Part shown: piece by piece, positions 22,759-33,498 of the stretch
Position numbering within the stretch: the stretch's first letter is position 1
Layout: the number at the start of each line of letters is the position of its first letter
Translations under genes and position numbers: made by a program
Assembly: GCA_004802705.1 (NCBI GenBank)
Contig: SGPL01000106.1
Span: forward strand, 1 to 64,000
DNA from: Bondarzewia mesenterica
Taxonomy: Eukaryota > Basidiomycota > Agaricomycetes > Russulales > Bondarzewiaceae
Direction: 5' to 3'
Length of the DNA: 64,000 bases
The notes under the pieces: generated by a model
Database searches by the model: none
What the model was told of the DNA's origin: nothing
What the model saw: the letters and a program-made list of their open reading frames with translations, nothing else

Positions 22759-23967
22759 AGTACGTGAAGGGGAATATGGATGGATCTATGATACGACTAT
22801 TGTTTTTGGATCTTGTTGGTGCGCTCGATTTTACTTTTTTGACATTTGGTATACCCGACGACGACGACTCTTGTGTGAGCCTTTGAAATGACGTACACTA
22901 TTACAGGTTCAGACCTCTTCATGTGTCTTATCTGTGCGATATCATTTTCGATGCGATAATATACACACTTTGAAACGTTGTGCAAAGCCTATTCTAGACT
23001 CACTATCGATCATCCGACTCTCCTGCCTGCACTCATCGTCAGCTGGTTGTACTCATGAGCAAGGCTCACCCAATTCATGACGTGAACCAGCAGGGACCAG
23101 TCACCTTCCATTTGAGGTTGTGTCATGATGAGGGTTGTTGGGCGGCGCTGATTCTCAGACGTACCGATATCCGGTTGACAAGTACGCTTCATATTAAGTC
23201 TTCTTAGCTTTCCGCCTCCATCCATCTCTTTAAGTCCAGAGCACTTTCTTTTTTGGATGTCGAAGTGTGCTGCGGTTCAATCATTAATCATCACTGGTGC
23301 GTTCGAGTCTGGTCAGTGGTGGCGATGCCTCACGCCTGTTGTAGATACAATATTCCAATGCCCCATATATCTTTGGTAGCGCTCTCTGACCGGCGACAAC
23401 ATGCATTTGAAAGGTAGGATCTCCTGAGGTGACGTTTCTTTATGTCGTGTAGTGTCATTCACTCTCCGGTATAACTGACTTTCTTAGAACAACCCTCAAA
23501 CTCCTAGCTAAATGGCACTGTCCTCACATTATCGCCGGTGTACTAGGTTCCTCGACGCAATGGAAGGTCCATACATGGATTCTACGTTCTACCTTGCTGA
23601 TCCCATGCTGCATTATTGTGCGACATGGGCTCACCGTTCGTTATTTTTTGTCCCATTTACACAATTATTTACATAACTGATTGCGCTCATACGTTGGGAT
23701 CGCTTGTGAGTGCCCATAAATATGGTGTTTGAATAGACTTAGTTGTGGCAACAGGTCATGATCGCGACCCTATTGGCATACTGATCCAGTGCAGGCGACG
23801 CGCCTATATCTGTGGCGAACTTCTCTTTTCGTTCTTGCTCCGCTCTTTCATGTGCGGCGTCGCTCATTTCCTTTCAAGTGTTGATCATCCTCGGTTGCTA
23901 TCGCACATGATTCACGACACCGCTCCAGCATCAGAATCACACATGCTTCTACTCATTGCGACGGAAC
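22759..23967. other. intergenic region, no gene seen
   Basis: Short open frames on both strands lack start context, domains or splice support. The region lies between the channel gene and the GH16 gene. Confidence 0.5.
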
Positions 23968-23969
23968 AG

Positions 23970-23978
23970 TATATATAT
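23970..23978 (+). promoter_or_regulatory. TATA box of the GH16 gene
   Basis: TATATATAT lies 65-73 bases before the ATG at 24043, a usual distance for a fungal TATA element with a short leader. Confidence 0.5.
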
Positions 23979-24042
23979 GGACTGCTCCCTACCTCTCTGC
24001 GCCGTGGCTTCCTGCTCAGAAGGTCCGACTTGACCAAGTACT

Positions 24043-25461
24043 ATGCATACGGTCTCTGTGCTCCTTTTCTTGTCACTGCCCCTCTTTATTGTTGCGGATA
24101 GCCCATTTGGACGGTCGCGCTTCAATTTACGAAACGGTACAAGGATCAGCAAGCGTTACAGTCAAGTCGACTACCACGGGGGGTCAACCTTCCTAGAGTC
24201 AGTATCTCCTACGGCGGCCGGAGAGCTTATACTTAGTCTGGTGTGACCTTCCAGCGACTGGGATTTTTTCACGTCCACCGACCCGACGAAAGGATACGTG
24301 AACTATGTAGACAAAAACACAGCGGTATCTTCGGGGCTTGCTTACCTGCAATCCGACGGTGCGTATGTCCTCGCAGTTGACGACACCACCACTCTCCCTT
24401 CCGGGGCTCGTCGCAATTCGTGCGTTGCTTCTCTTTCATGATTTTGTTGAGGCCTACAATCAAATCCGTACCATTTTTAGCATCCGCATCTCGTCCAAGA
24501 AGACGTACAATGGCGGGCTCTTTATCGCTGACTTTTGGGCTATGCCGACTGGATGTGGTACGTGGCCAGCGTGGTGGTCAGTACTTCCGCTCTATTTACT
24601 CCTAAGCGCCAATGGTCTGTTGACTTCATATATGCAGGAGCGTTCGTTCTGGATCTGGCTGGCCTGCCGGAGGAGAAATCGACATTGTCGAAGGTGTGAA
24701 CAATGCACACGCCAATCAGATGACGCTTCACACAGCTGGTCAATGCTACACCGATACCACCTGGGTTTCAGACGAGCGCACGACCGGGACGGTCCTGAGC
24801 ACAAATTGTGCGAGCAGTAATGCTAACGACGAAGGTTGTGGATTTAGAGACAACAGGGCTACTAGCTTTGGTTCGGGATTCCAGGACGGACCCGGGGGCG
24901 TCTTTGCGCATTTGTGGACCAGTGATGGGATCACTGCCTGGTTTTTCCCGAGAGCAGAGATACCCGCGGACATTACTGCAGGACACCCTGATCCTTCATC
25001 CTGGGGGCCGGTACGTTCTTCGAGTTTCTTTATGCGCCTTTTCCCAATCTGACATCCCGGTCAACTTTGACCTAGCCTGTCGCAGCCTGGGGCTCAGCAT
25101 CTTGTAACATTGCCGACAACTTCTACGATCACGTTCTAGTCTTGAACACAGACATCTGTGGGACATGGGCTGGTGTGTGCACACTTTTTATGTGTTCTCA
25201 TAGATGGATTGAGGATGACCAATGCACGGATTTTCAGGCAATGCTGCTGGTAAGACAGCTAGCAACATTTATTTAACAATGGTTAACTCATAGCGAGTAG
25301 TGTACCAAAACTCTGGATGCCCGGGGACCTGTGCGAATGCAGTCGCCGATCCATCCCACTTTTCTAGTGAGCAGCAATGGATTCTCATCTATCTCGAAAT
25401 CGTTTTGACCATCATTGCAGATGCAAAATGGAAGATCAATTACATTGCGGTTTATCAATGA
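24043..25461 (+). CDS. secreted glycoside hydrolase family 16 (laminarinase-like beta-glucanase)
   Basis: Eight exons: 24043-24197, 24255-24419, 24481-24576, 24638-25010, 25076-25172, 25238-25249, 25298-25366 and 25421-25461. All phases close, giving 335 residues. Residues 1-19 are a signal peptide ('MHTVSVLLFLSLPLFIVADS'). Family landmarks: 'DDWDFFTSTDPTKGYVNYVD', 'ARRNSIRISSKKTY', 'MPTGCGTWPAWWS', and the catalytic 'GGEIDIVEGVN', where the first Glu is the nucleophile, the Asp assists and the last Glu is acid/base. 'TLHTAGQC' and the C-terminal 'CGTWAGNAA...NSGCPGTC' follow. The enzyme should cut beta-1,3 or mixed beta-1,3/1,4 glucan in the wall or in substrate. Two introns use GTCAGT donors and one exon is only 12 nt. 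An insert 'VRSGSG' replaces the usual short loop before 'WPAGGEID'. Acceptor GCGAG at 25297 was chosen because it alone keeps the conserved tail in frame. Confidence 0.88.
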
Positions 25462-26205
25462 AATGAAATGTCTTAAGGATGTATTGATGTCCTTTGCATC
25501 TCTTGATTTTTGAGTGCGAGCTCGTAGTTTCAGAGCTACAGCTGGTTGCGAGAGTGATGGTAGGTCATTCTACTAATCTGCCCCGGTTACTACAGATCCC
25601 CTACGCTTGTTGCAGACAGAATTCCTCTCTCCTATCGATTGACTGTCTCTTTGCCCCGATCCTGCTCATGCACAGACCAAGATCACATCGTTTTAGATTT
25701 GAAAAAGACAATAAAGTTCCACTTGTTACCATTATCATTGCATGCGCAGCGGTCATGATGATGCAATAGCAAGCCTCGAGGCCCGTATCCCATGTAGTCA
25801 GCTATCGATGTACAGTACCTCCTGCAGTGCCGCACTGACCCAATACAGGATGCAACAAATATATAGTTCTTTCGAAGTCCCCGGCCAGATAACGCCAAGT
25901 CCTCCAAATCTTGGCCTTTCGAGTTTTTTGATTTACTTGGTGGAAGAGGGATGAAGCTAATCAGTGACATGCATTAGCCCAACGGCATTGCGCCAGAACA
26001 CGCAATGCGTTGGATTTATGGGCTTTTCAACAGACTATTTCAATGCAGCCATCGTCGATGGAGGGCAGTTCGTACACAGCCCCTTGACGAGCTTCCCACG
26101 ATTTACCTCTCTTAAACGGTGCGCAACGTTGATAGATTTACCTCGCGACACATAAATTAACGTTTCAACGTTTCGGGCAGAAAATTTACCGCTTAGCTGA
26201 TCTTC
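25462..26205. other. intergenic region, no gene seen
   Basis: 744 bases between the GH16 and FMO genes. No open frame with family features on either strand; one poly-purine stretch near 25700. Confidence 0.5.
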
Positions 26206-27772
26206 ATGGCAGACGGTGCGGAACCTGGTTAGTTATGCACGCGTTTTCTTTCACAAGTGGAGATTGATGATCAGTACCTATTCGCGTCTCCGATGCGCGG
26301 CGTCAGCAGTACAGAAGCGAATCGGCGTGATCGGTGCCGGCGCGAATGGCCTTGCAGCCCTGCAAGTTCTGGGAGATACTCCCCAGGTGAAAGCAGGCTT
26401 GTGGAAGCTGACAGCATTTGAGCAGAGAGAAAAAGTTGGAGGGATATGGTACGTCTGTCCAGTCGAAAGTCTTTACTGAAAGCGTTGACTCACCAAACTG
26501 AGTGCCCTAGGCTTCCAGCACCACCCACTGACGATCCTCCCTACACGCCGCTGTATGACTCACTGTATACCAATCTGGCTCATCCCTTCCTGGCCTTCTC
26601 AAGCTACGGCTTTCCAGCGGGCACGCCCCTCTTCCCTACCGCCGCCATCGCGCACAAATACCTTCAGGACTACGCAACACACTTTGACCTTCTCGGCTAC
26701 ATCCAGTTCGACACGCGGGTCGAGGAGACGAGATGGGATGCTGAGAAGGCGGTCTGGAAGGTGAAGCTGTCCACGGGGGAGACGCAAGATTTCGACTTCC
26801 TCGTCGTGGCCAATGGGCATTATAGGAAGCCTCGATACCCTGATACCCCTGGCGTGAAGAAGTGGATCGACGAAGGGAAAGCGTTCCATTCGGCGTGGTA
26901 CAGGCGTCCCAGTGAACTAGCACATCACAAGAAGGTGCTCGTGGTAGGCGGTGGACTGAGCTCACTGGATATCGTGGCAGAGTTGCGGACCGTGGCGAAG
27001 GAGATTCTGCAGTCCCTCGTAAGCGACACGTGGTGGGGAGGTAACCCGTACCCCCCGGACGCTGAGGGCTTCAGAAAAGTAGGAAAGGTGGCTGAGTATA
27101 AGGACAATGGAGTGGTGGTCTTCGAGGATGGGACGACGGAGTCGGACGTGGACTTTGTCGTCCTTGCGACTGGATTCGAGTTCGAGTTTCCGTTCTTCCC
27201 CTACGTCTCCAACACGGTGGCAAAGCCACTTTCTCAGCTCCCTGACCGTCTGCAGAATTCGACTTACCATCTCTACCCTCTCGCAAAACACCTGTTTCCG
27301 ATCGCGACTGAGTATCCGGCACATTCCATCGCGTTCACGGGGCTGCCGAACCTAGTCGCGCCCCTGGGGTGCTCTTCGAGGACCAGGCGCGAGCCATCGT
27401 GCGCGTGCTCGAAGATCCGAGCGCGTTGGACGTCGAGGCGGAAAAAGGCGGTCATCGCGGAACGTGCGCGCGCGTTGGCAGGAGAAAAAGGGCGACAACA
27501 GTGCGCTGGATATTGCCAGGCAGTGGCTGAATTTCGCGCCTCACGAGCCCTTTGAGTATCGTGCCGAGTTGAATGAGTTTGCCGGCAGGAAATGGGAACC
27601 CTTCGAGGGCGAGGTCGAGAGCTGGGATCGGAAATTCGAGCTGCGCGACGCATGGAATGATGTCACTCGCCGTGGGGAAGGGGAGACATGGATAAAGGGC
27701 GTCGGAGAAAATGGTATACAGGACTGGGTGGATGTGTGCAGGCGATTGTTGAAGAGCCACGAGGAGAAATGA
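26206..27772 (+). CDS. flavin-containing monooxygenase (FMO-like), with homopolymer frameshifts
   Basis: Start ATG at 26206 ('MADGAEP'), then an intron beginning GTTAGT at 26228. The join into the main frame is not fully resolved because the most obvious acceptor is off by one base. The first FAD-binding loop is 'RIGVIGAGANGLAALQVL'; after 'KVGGIW' a 62-nt intron (26449-26510) leads to 'LPAPPTDDPPYTPLYDSL'. Later landmarks are 'FLVVANGHYRKPRYPDTPG', the FMO-type 'AFHSAWY', the second dinucleotide loop 'VLVVGGGLSSLDI' and 'DFVVLATGFEFEFPF'. The enzyme would use FAD and NADPH to oxygenate N- or S-containing or carbonyl substrates. After 'FTGLPNLVAPL' the frame changes three times: one G missing at 27366-27369, one extra A near 27443 and one extra A near 27486. 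The reading then ends 'VDVCRRLLKSHEEK'. These look like base-calling errors, but a recently dead gene cannot be excluded. Confidence 0.8.
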
Positions 27773-28354
27773 GCCCTGGAAAAGAAGCCATAAAACTCGT
27801 CACGATTTGTATGCAGTGTTTTATGGTTTGAAGTGAGATCGCGATTGCGGAACATGCAATCGTCCTAGATATGAAATCTGGAATCCTGAGAGTGGTGCAA
27901 GGAGGTCCAGGGGGGTTACATAGCAATGCATTGCAAAAAATGACCATGAGGAGATGTGACGCATGCCGTTCAAAACTGTAAATCTATGTTAAATAAATGA
28001 CATACGTAGAGTACGACGCACACGCGTCACGGTGGCGGATCTGCTCAGAAGAGACCGTGAGCGTCAAGCGAGGGCTTGAATACAGGATCCGTAAAGCCTT
28101 CTAGTCACACGAAGAAAAAAGGACAGCTCGATTCTAGCCCAGAGCACACTTGGAAGGACCGAGAAGACTTGGGAGATGAAGCCGGCATGATGCGTGTGCA
28201 CTCGGCGGTCAGGCCTCAAGGGCAAGTGACACGTTAGATGGATATGCTGGGTTTTTTACGAGTGCATTGAGGCAGCGGTCTACGATACTTACGCTTCGGA
28301 AAGACTGACTGTGAAGCATGTTGAACAAAAAACAAGACGAGAGCAACTCGACTT
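27773..28354. other. intergenic region, no gene seen
   Basis: Non-coding stretch between the FMO gene and the E-box inverted repeat. AATAAATGA at 27991 could act in 3' end formation. Confidence 0.4.
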
Positions 28355-28380
28355 ACGCACGTGATAAATGTCACGTGCGT
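28355..28380. promoter_or_regulatory. perfect inverted repeat with paired CACGTG E-boxes
   Basis: ACGCACGTGA, a 6-base spacer, then TCACGTGCGT: two perfect 10-bp arms, each holding CACGTG. It lies about 150 bases before the ATG of the FYVE/RING gene, so it may bind a bHLH factor that controls that gene. Confidence 0.5.
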
Positions 28381-28530
28381 GGGTACCTTTCTAAGTTAGT
28401 AGTTTCTGTGGCTGACGAATGACGCGGACGACCGAGCCTTAGCTGAGCACCCTACAAGTCACATCTCGCCCGACCATCTCAAACTGCTTTCTCATTGATA
28501 CCCCCACCATCGTTCACGCATTCTTGGAAA

Positions 28531-30338
28531 ATGACAGATGTAACTGGAATACCTCTATTGAGCGGGCCACCGCCCATTCCCAGCCATTCCAGAGCGGACA
28601 TCAGCTGCAGGAAGTGTAACAAAGAGTTCAATATTCTGTTCACGCGCGCGAGGCGTTGTAATCATTGCGGTAAGTTCTGTTCCTGTTAGATCGTAGGCCT
28701 TCCGTCGTACGACGAGACTTCTGGTACGTCGCAGGGTACTCCTATTGTTCATCGTGCACGGATTACCAGGCTCTCATGCCACGAACCGGCTCGGACTCTG
28801 GATATCAAGCTATGCCAGTCTGCGCGTTCTGCATTGAGAATCTTAACAGTAAGTACATGCGTCGCGATGTTGTTTCTCCATTGACCTTGACCAGTGCGTG
28901 CGCACAGTTACGGCTGGAAGTAAAGCGTACATGAAGAGCTTGTCCCTTGCTAGGCTAAGGAAATACGTGAACGCATATAACATCAAGGTCGACGGCGTCC
29001 TCGAGAAAGACGAGTTAATCGCGAGGATTATTCTATCTAGAGTAAGCAGGGCATTTCTGTTATTGTCATTATCATTGGTTGTAAGTCTGCAATTCGTGTC
29101 TTAGAGAAACAATGGCTGCTTGCCACCGGCCAATGAGGTACGGATGTTTTATCGACAGTGAGAGTATGCTGGATTTTACCTAGCGTTATCAGGAGTTTTA
29201 CAGGCGATACTCGGTTCCATCCCGACAATCAGGTCGTCCGAGAGGATTATTCAGTCGTGACAGACCTCCTCCGCAGACGTCGGCACCACGACCTCCACAA
29301 CAGGCTAACCCTTCCTCCGGTTTTGCGCGTCCTGATCTTGACCCTTCGTACAGGCAGCAGCAGGCCCCACCACAGCGACAAGGTCCTAGACCGCAAGCAC
29401 AGCAACAACACACCCAGTCCTCGACGCGATCAGCTCCATATTCCCCACGACAGACTCCACCACCTACTCATTTCCCGCGACCACGATACGCGCATGATCA
29501 AGACTCACCTGGGCCTCATACACGCCCAAATAGCACTCACCCGTCTGCGAACACCCAGGGAGCTGCATCGGGGCGCTTGGGGCCGTCCCGCCCAGTTTCC
29601 GCAGCGCCTACTGTCCCAGCGTCAATTCCAACGCTCGAACAGTTGCTCGATATGACCGAGGATGCTGTGTCTAAATTGTCCATAGGGACGCTCAAGAGCG
29701 TGTTATTCCAGAATCATGTGAACGCTGGGCTGATATTGGAGAAGAGCGACCTTGTCACGAAGGTGCGCGCGCTTGTCGAGGACGAGCGACGTGAGCGGGA
29801 ACGGGAGGCCGCTCTTCGGGCCAGGGAGGAACAGGACATTATTGATCGGCAGCATGCGATGATGGAAGAGCACAGAGAGAGGGAGGAATCGATGCGTCAG
29901 CAGCGGGAAGCGAGGGGACAGGAGGAACAGGCTGCTAGTGCGGATGGGAATAATACTGTTGGGGGAGACCAGGGTCACATTGTGCGTAGTGGGGCAGCAG
30001 AGGCAGATGGTGGCCTTGATAACTCCGGTGAGGAAACAAATTCAGAACGCGTCAAGGCCAAGACGTCTAATCACCTCGGAGGGCCGAGCCTGGCGGGGTT
30101 GGAGCGGAACGGTTTGTGTGTTATATGTCAGGACGAAGAGGCGAACATTGCCATTGTGGATTGCGGGTGCGTGCCCTTCACTCCGGGCGATCGATCGTGG
30201 CTGACCCTACTCATCCTTAGACACCTCGCCATGTGCCGCGGATGCTCTGAACTCGTGATGACTTCGTCTCGCGAGTGTCCGTTATGTCGGACTCGTATCG
30301 TAACGGAGGCACGACTACTGCGCATCTTCAAGACCTGA
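28531..30338 (+). CDS. FYVE-like and RING finger E3 ubiquitin ligase (RNF34/CARP-like)
   Basis: Six exons: 28531-28669, 28735-28848, 28908-29041, 29105-29137, 29193-30166 and 30221-30338. Phases close to 503 residues. An N-terminal FYVE-like zinc finger has Cys at 26, 29, 43, 46, 51 and 54 and 'CAFC' near 80. The core reads 'RARRCNHCG', without the RHHCR signature needed for PI3P binding. A SAP-like helix pair follows ('LSLARLRKYVNAYNIKVDG'), then a Pro/Gln/Ser-rich linker, a second SAP-like stretch ('LSIGTLKSVLFQNHVNAG'), a charged coiled coil and a C-terminal C3HC4 RING ('LCVICQDEE', 'DCGHLAMCRGC', 'CPLCRTRI'). This order matches animal CARP ligases, which ubiquitinate apoptotic and trafficking proteins; the fungal substrate is unknown. 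The last intron falls inside the RING between 'DCG' and 'HLAMC'. Confidence 0.85.
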
Positions 30339-30937
30339 TAGCCTTTCTGTCGCTGCTGCCGCTATGCACTCTCACTTTGTCGACTGACCCCTCTTTTGCC
30401 TGACTCGCCTCTCGTATCGTGGTCTTGGACCTGATGAGCGTTGGGGTAGCTTTGCGTAGTTCTAAGGTGTTTAAATGTGTAGCTGCCATTCAATCATTAG
30501 AGTGTAGGATTTCACATGTGTATAATGCGGGAAGAGAATTGGCGCCATCTTCGTGGTGCGGGCCCGCAATCCGAGATCCTTCATTCTGGTGCAAATTTGT
30601 ATTTAGCCGGATTCATCGCAGAACACGAATTTGAATTAATTCTGTGATCATCTGAGAAGGTCCGTGCGCAGAGAGTTGGGCGAGCGTTGACGATGAACAA
30701 AGCATCAATTGGAGGCTCGACCTAGGACTTGGATTTTGTGGTGGTACTTCGGTGGAATGGGTTGCGGCTCGAGTCGCCTGGGCGAGTCCTGGTTTCGTTG
30801 ATGAAAGCATCGACGGCCGCGCGCCAAATCGGGTCGAGGTCATGTGCGAGGCGCGTCGCGTCATGGGAGGCACGATGGTCCTCGAAGCCCCTGTTCCAGG
30901 CGGAGTGTCCGTTCCAGGTTGTCCATCATCCGTTCAC
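30339..30937. other. intergenic region with the ADH promoter
   Basis: Holds the 3' end of the RING gene and the promoter of the ADH gene. No further gene seen. Confidence 0.45.
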
Positions 30938-30944
30938 TATAAAT
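30938..30944 (+). promoter_or_regulatory. TATA box of the alcohol dehydrogenase gene
   Basis: TATAAAT about 100 bases before the ATG at 31042, followed by a C/T-rich leader (30960-31040) typical of strongly expressed fungal genes. Confidence 0.65.
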
Positions 30945-31041
30945 TCCCCCCGATTTTACCCAATACCTTCCTCATCGCCCTTCTTCGCCTTCGCTTTGCT
31001 TCGAGTGCCTTTTCAACACCTCCCTTCTACCATTATCCACC

Positions 31042-32685
31042 ATGTCCAACCAGAGCATCCCGAAGGTCCAGAAGGCCGTCGTCGTCGTCTCCCCCAACGA
31101 GCCTATCCAGGTCCGCAATGACTACCCCGTCAGGCAGCCCCAGGACCTCGAGCCTGGCGAGTGCCTCGTCAAGATGCACTGCACCGGTGTCTGCCATACC
31201 GACCTTCATGCCCGCAAGGGAGACTGGCCTCTCGCGACCAAGTTGCCCCTCGTTGGCGGTCACGAAGGTGTTGGCGAGATCATCGCTATCGGTGAGCATA
31301 CCGCCAACTCCCCTGTCAAGGTTGGCGACCGTGTCGGCATCAAATGGCTCGCCGACTCGTGCTTGCAGTGCGAAATTTGCCGCAAGGGTCTTGAGCAGAG
31401 TACGTCGATCTTAACCGATCCTTGTTAATCGCAGATGCTGACGCTCGAGATTAGGTTGCCAGAAAGGCAAGTTGAGCGGGTACACCATTGATGGAACCTT
31501 CTCTCAATACGTCGTGCGCACCCGCTTCCCTCCGTTTAGGGATTACCCGAGCATATTCTCACCCCACTTCTTTCTGAAGGTCTCCTACACCGCCCATGTC
31601 ACTCCGATCCCGGAGGGTCTCGACAGTGCTGAGGCTGCTTCTATCTTGTGCGCTGTAAGTCCCGTCCGATTTCATCTCTCCTTATCGTTTTTACACGAGA
31701 AATGCTGACCCTGGCACTTCAGGGCGTCACGACATACCGCGCGCTCAAGTACAGCCAGACCCACATCGGTGATTGGGTCGTCATTCCCGGTGCCGGTGGA
31801 GGTCTCGGCCATCTTGGTTCGTCATATCTCATAATCTTTTCCATCGCATTAGAATAGCTGAACATGATATGCTCGCAGCCGTCCAATACGCCGTCGCAAT
31901 GGGCCTTCGCGTCGTCGCTATTGGTTCGTCGTTTCTGCCCTTCAGACTATATCAGACTTTAATCAGACTTTAATTCCTTCTCTGGAATTCAGATACGGGC
32001 AAGGACAAGAAGGATCTCTGCTTGAAGCTGGGTGCCGAGAGGTGGATTGATTTCCTGGAGAGCAAGGACATTGTGAAAGATATCAAGGCTGCCACGGACG
32101 GGCTCGGCCCGCACGCCGCCATCATCACCGCCGCTAACGTGAGTCATTCTACGTCATCTATTTTCGGTTATCTTATTTTATCATCCTCATCGCGATCTTT
32201 CTCGATCTGCATCTCTTTTTGTTTTGACTCGCAGGGCTCCGCGTACGAGCAAGCCGTCAACTACCTCCGCGAAGGCGGCACCCTCATGGCCGTTGGCCTC
32301 CCCGCGAAGGCGCAACTTAGCGCATCCGTCTTCTGGACCGTCGTCAAGAGCATCAGCATTCTCGGCTCCTACGTCGGGTGAGCCTTTTTTTCGCCGTACA
32401 TTCCTGAATCTATCCTGACGGATGGACGAACGAAATGCTGATTCGGTATTCCTCCATTCAACAGCAACCGCCAGGATGCGCGCGAGGCCATCGCCATTGC
32501 TGCCGCGGGCAAGGTGAAGTGCCACTACGTGCTCAAACCCCTGGACCAGTTGAAAGAGTGCGTCTTTCACCCCTCCCGTCTCTCGCTATTCTCTCATCCG
32601 ACTGACCTGTTTTCCATCGAACAGCGTTTACGAGGGCATGGAAGCCGGCAACGTCGTCGGTCGCGTCGTCCTCAGCATGGACTAG
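31042..32685 (+). CDS. zinc-dependent alcohol dehydrogenase, NAD(H)-type (yeast ADH1-like)
   Basis: Nine exons: 31042-31399, 31455-31513, 31580-31654, 31723-31816, 31879-31923, 31993-32138, 32235-32377, 32465-32557 and 32625-32685. All phases close to 357 residues, close to the 348 of yeast ADH1. Catalytic zinc ligands are Cys51 ('CTGVCHTDLH'), His74 ('VGGHEGVGE') and the Cys of 'ILCAGVT'. The structural zinc site is Cys107, 110, 113 and 121. The coenzyme loop is 'GAGGGLGHLAVQYAVAMG', followed by 'VVAIDTGKDK', whose Asp favours NAD over NADP. The enzyme interconverts ethanol or other primary alcohols with aldehydes in the cytosol. ATG context CCACCATGTCC, a clear TATA box and a C/T-rich leader suggest high expression. 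It ends 'VVGRVVLSMD' with TAG. Confidence 0.93.
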
Positions 32686-33498
32686 AGCACTTCGCGTCTC
32701 CTCATTCCCCTCCTCATCTCTCCGGATCATTTATCGCGCAAAAGCTAGGTTTTGTTATATCTTCTCGATATCGATAGAAGCCTCCGCTATGTCCTCTCTT
32801 TTTTGTTTACCCCATTCCCCCGTCTATTCCCTCTGCTCGCACCAAGTTTTTTGTTTTTCTCCTCCGCAATGTAGGATCGCCCGGTTGTCGTTGTCTTTGT
32901 ACGTGTCCAGTAGCAGTAGCAGTAGCAAAGTAAGTAGTGTCACAAAATGAATTGTACTCACCGCCGCAATAAAAAAAAGTAGCTGTATACCGCCGGAACA
33001 TGTGCTTCTTTGACGTTTGAAAATTTGAACTTTGAATATTGAACCTTGAGATCTTTTCTCTTCGTGTCGCGCCCAATCATCATAGTGTTGTATCGGAGTG
33101 ATGCTCATGGACAAACTCGTCGATATTGGGTTTTCCACCACCATGTAGGCCTCGTCCGTTCCGCAAGTGTTCTACGTCCGGGTCATTCCCGACCATGCGC
33201 ACCGAAATCATGACGAGAGCGTCCTCAAAACAAGCCGAAACAGGAACATCGTTCAAAACAAGTTCGATAACATGACGATACTACGTAGCAACAGACACAA
33301 TCTCAGCGCACTCCAAGAAACAAACTCGCCATCCCCCCCCACCCATCATAAACAATACAGATGAAGATAAGTTACAAGAAACATTAAGCCATATCACACC
33401 GACCCCCGAATTTCGGGCACCTTCTCTATTATCTAAAATCTCCGCGTAAATACCAGCGGCATGCGAACCGGGCTGAACAGTCGAGCAAAGAAGCCGCG

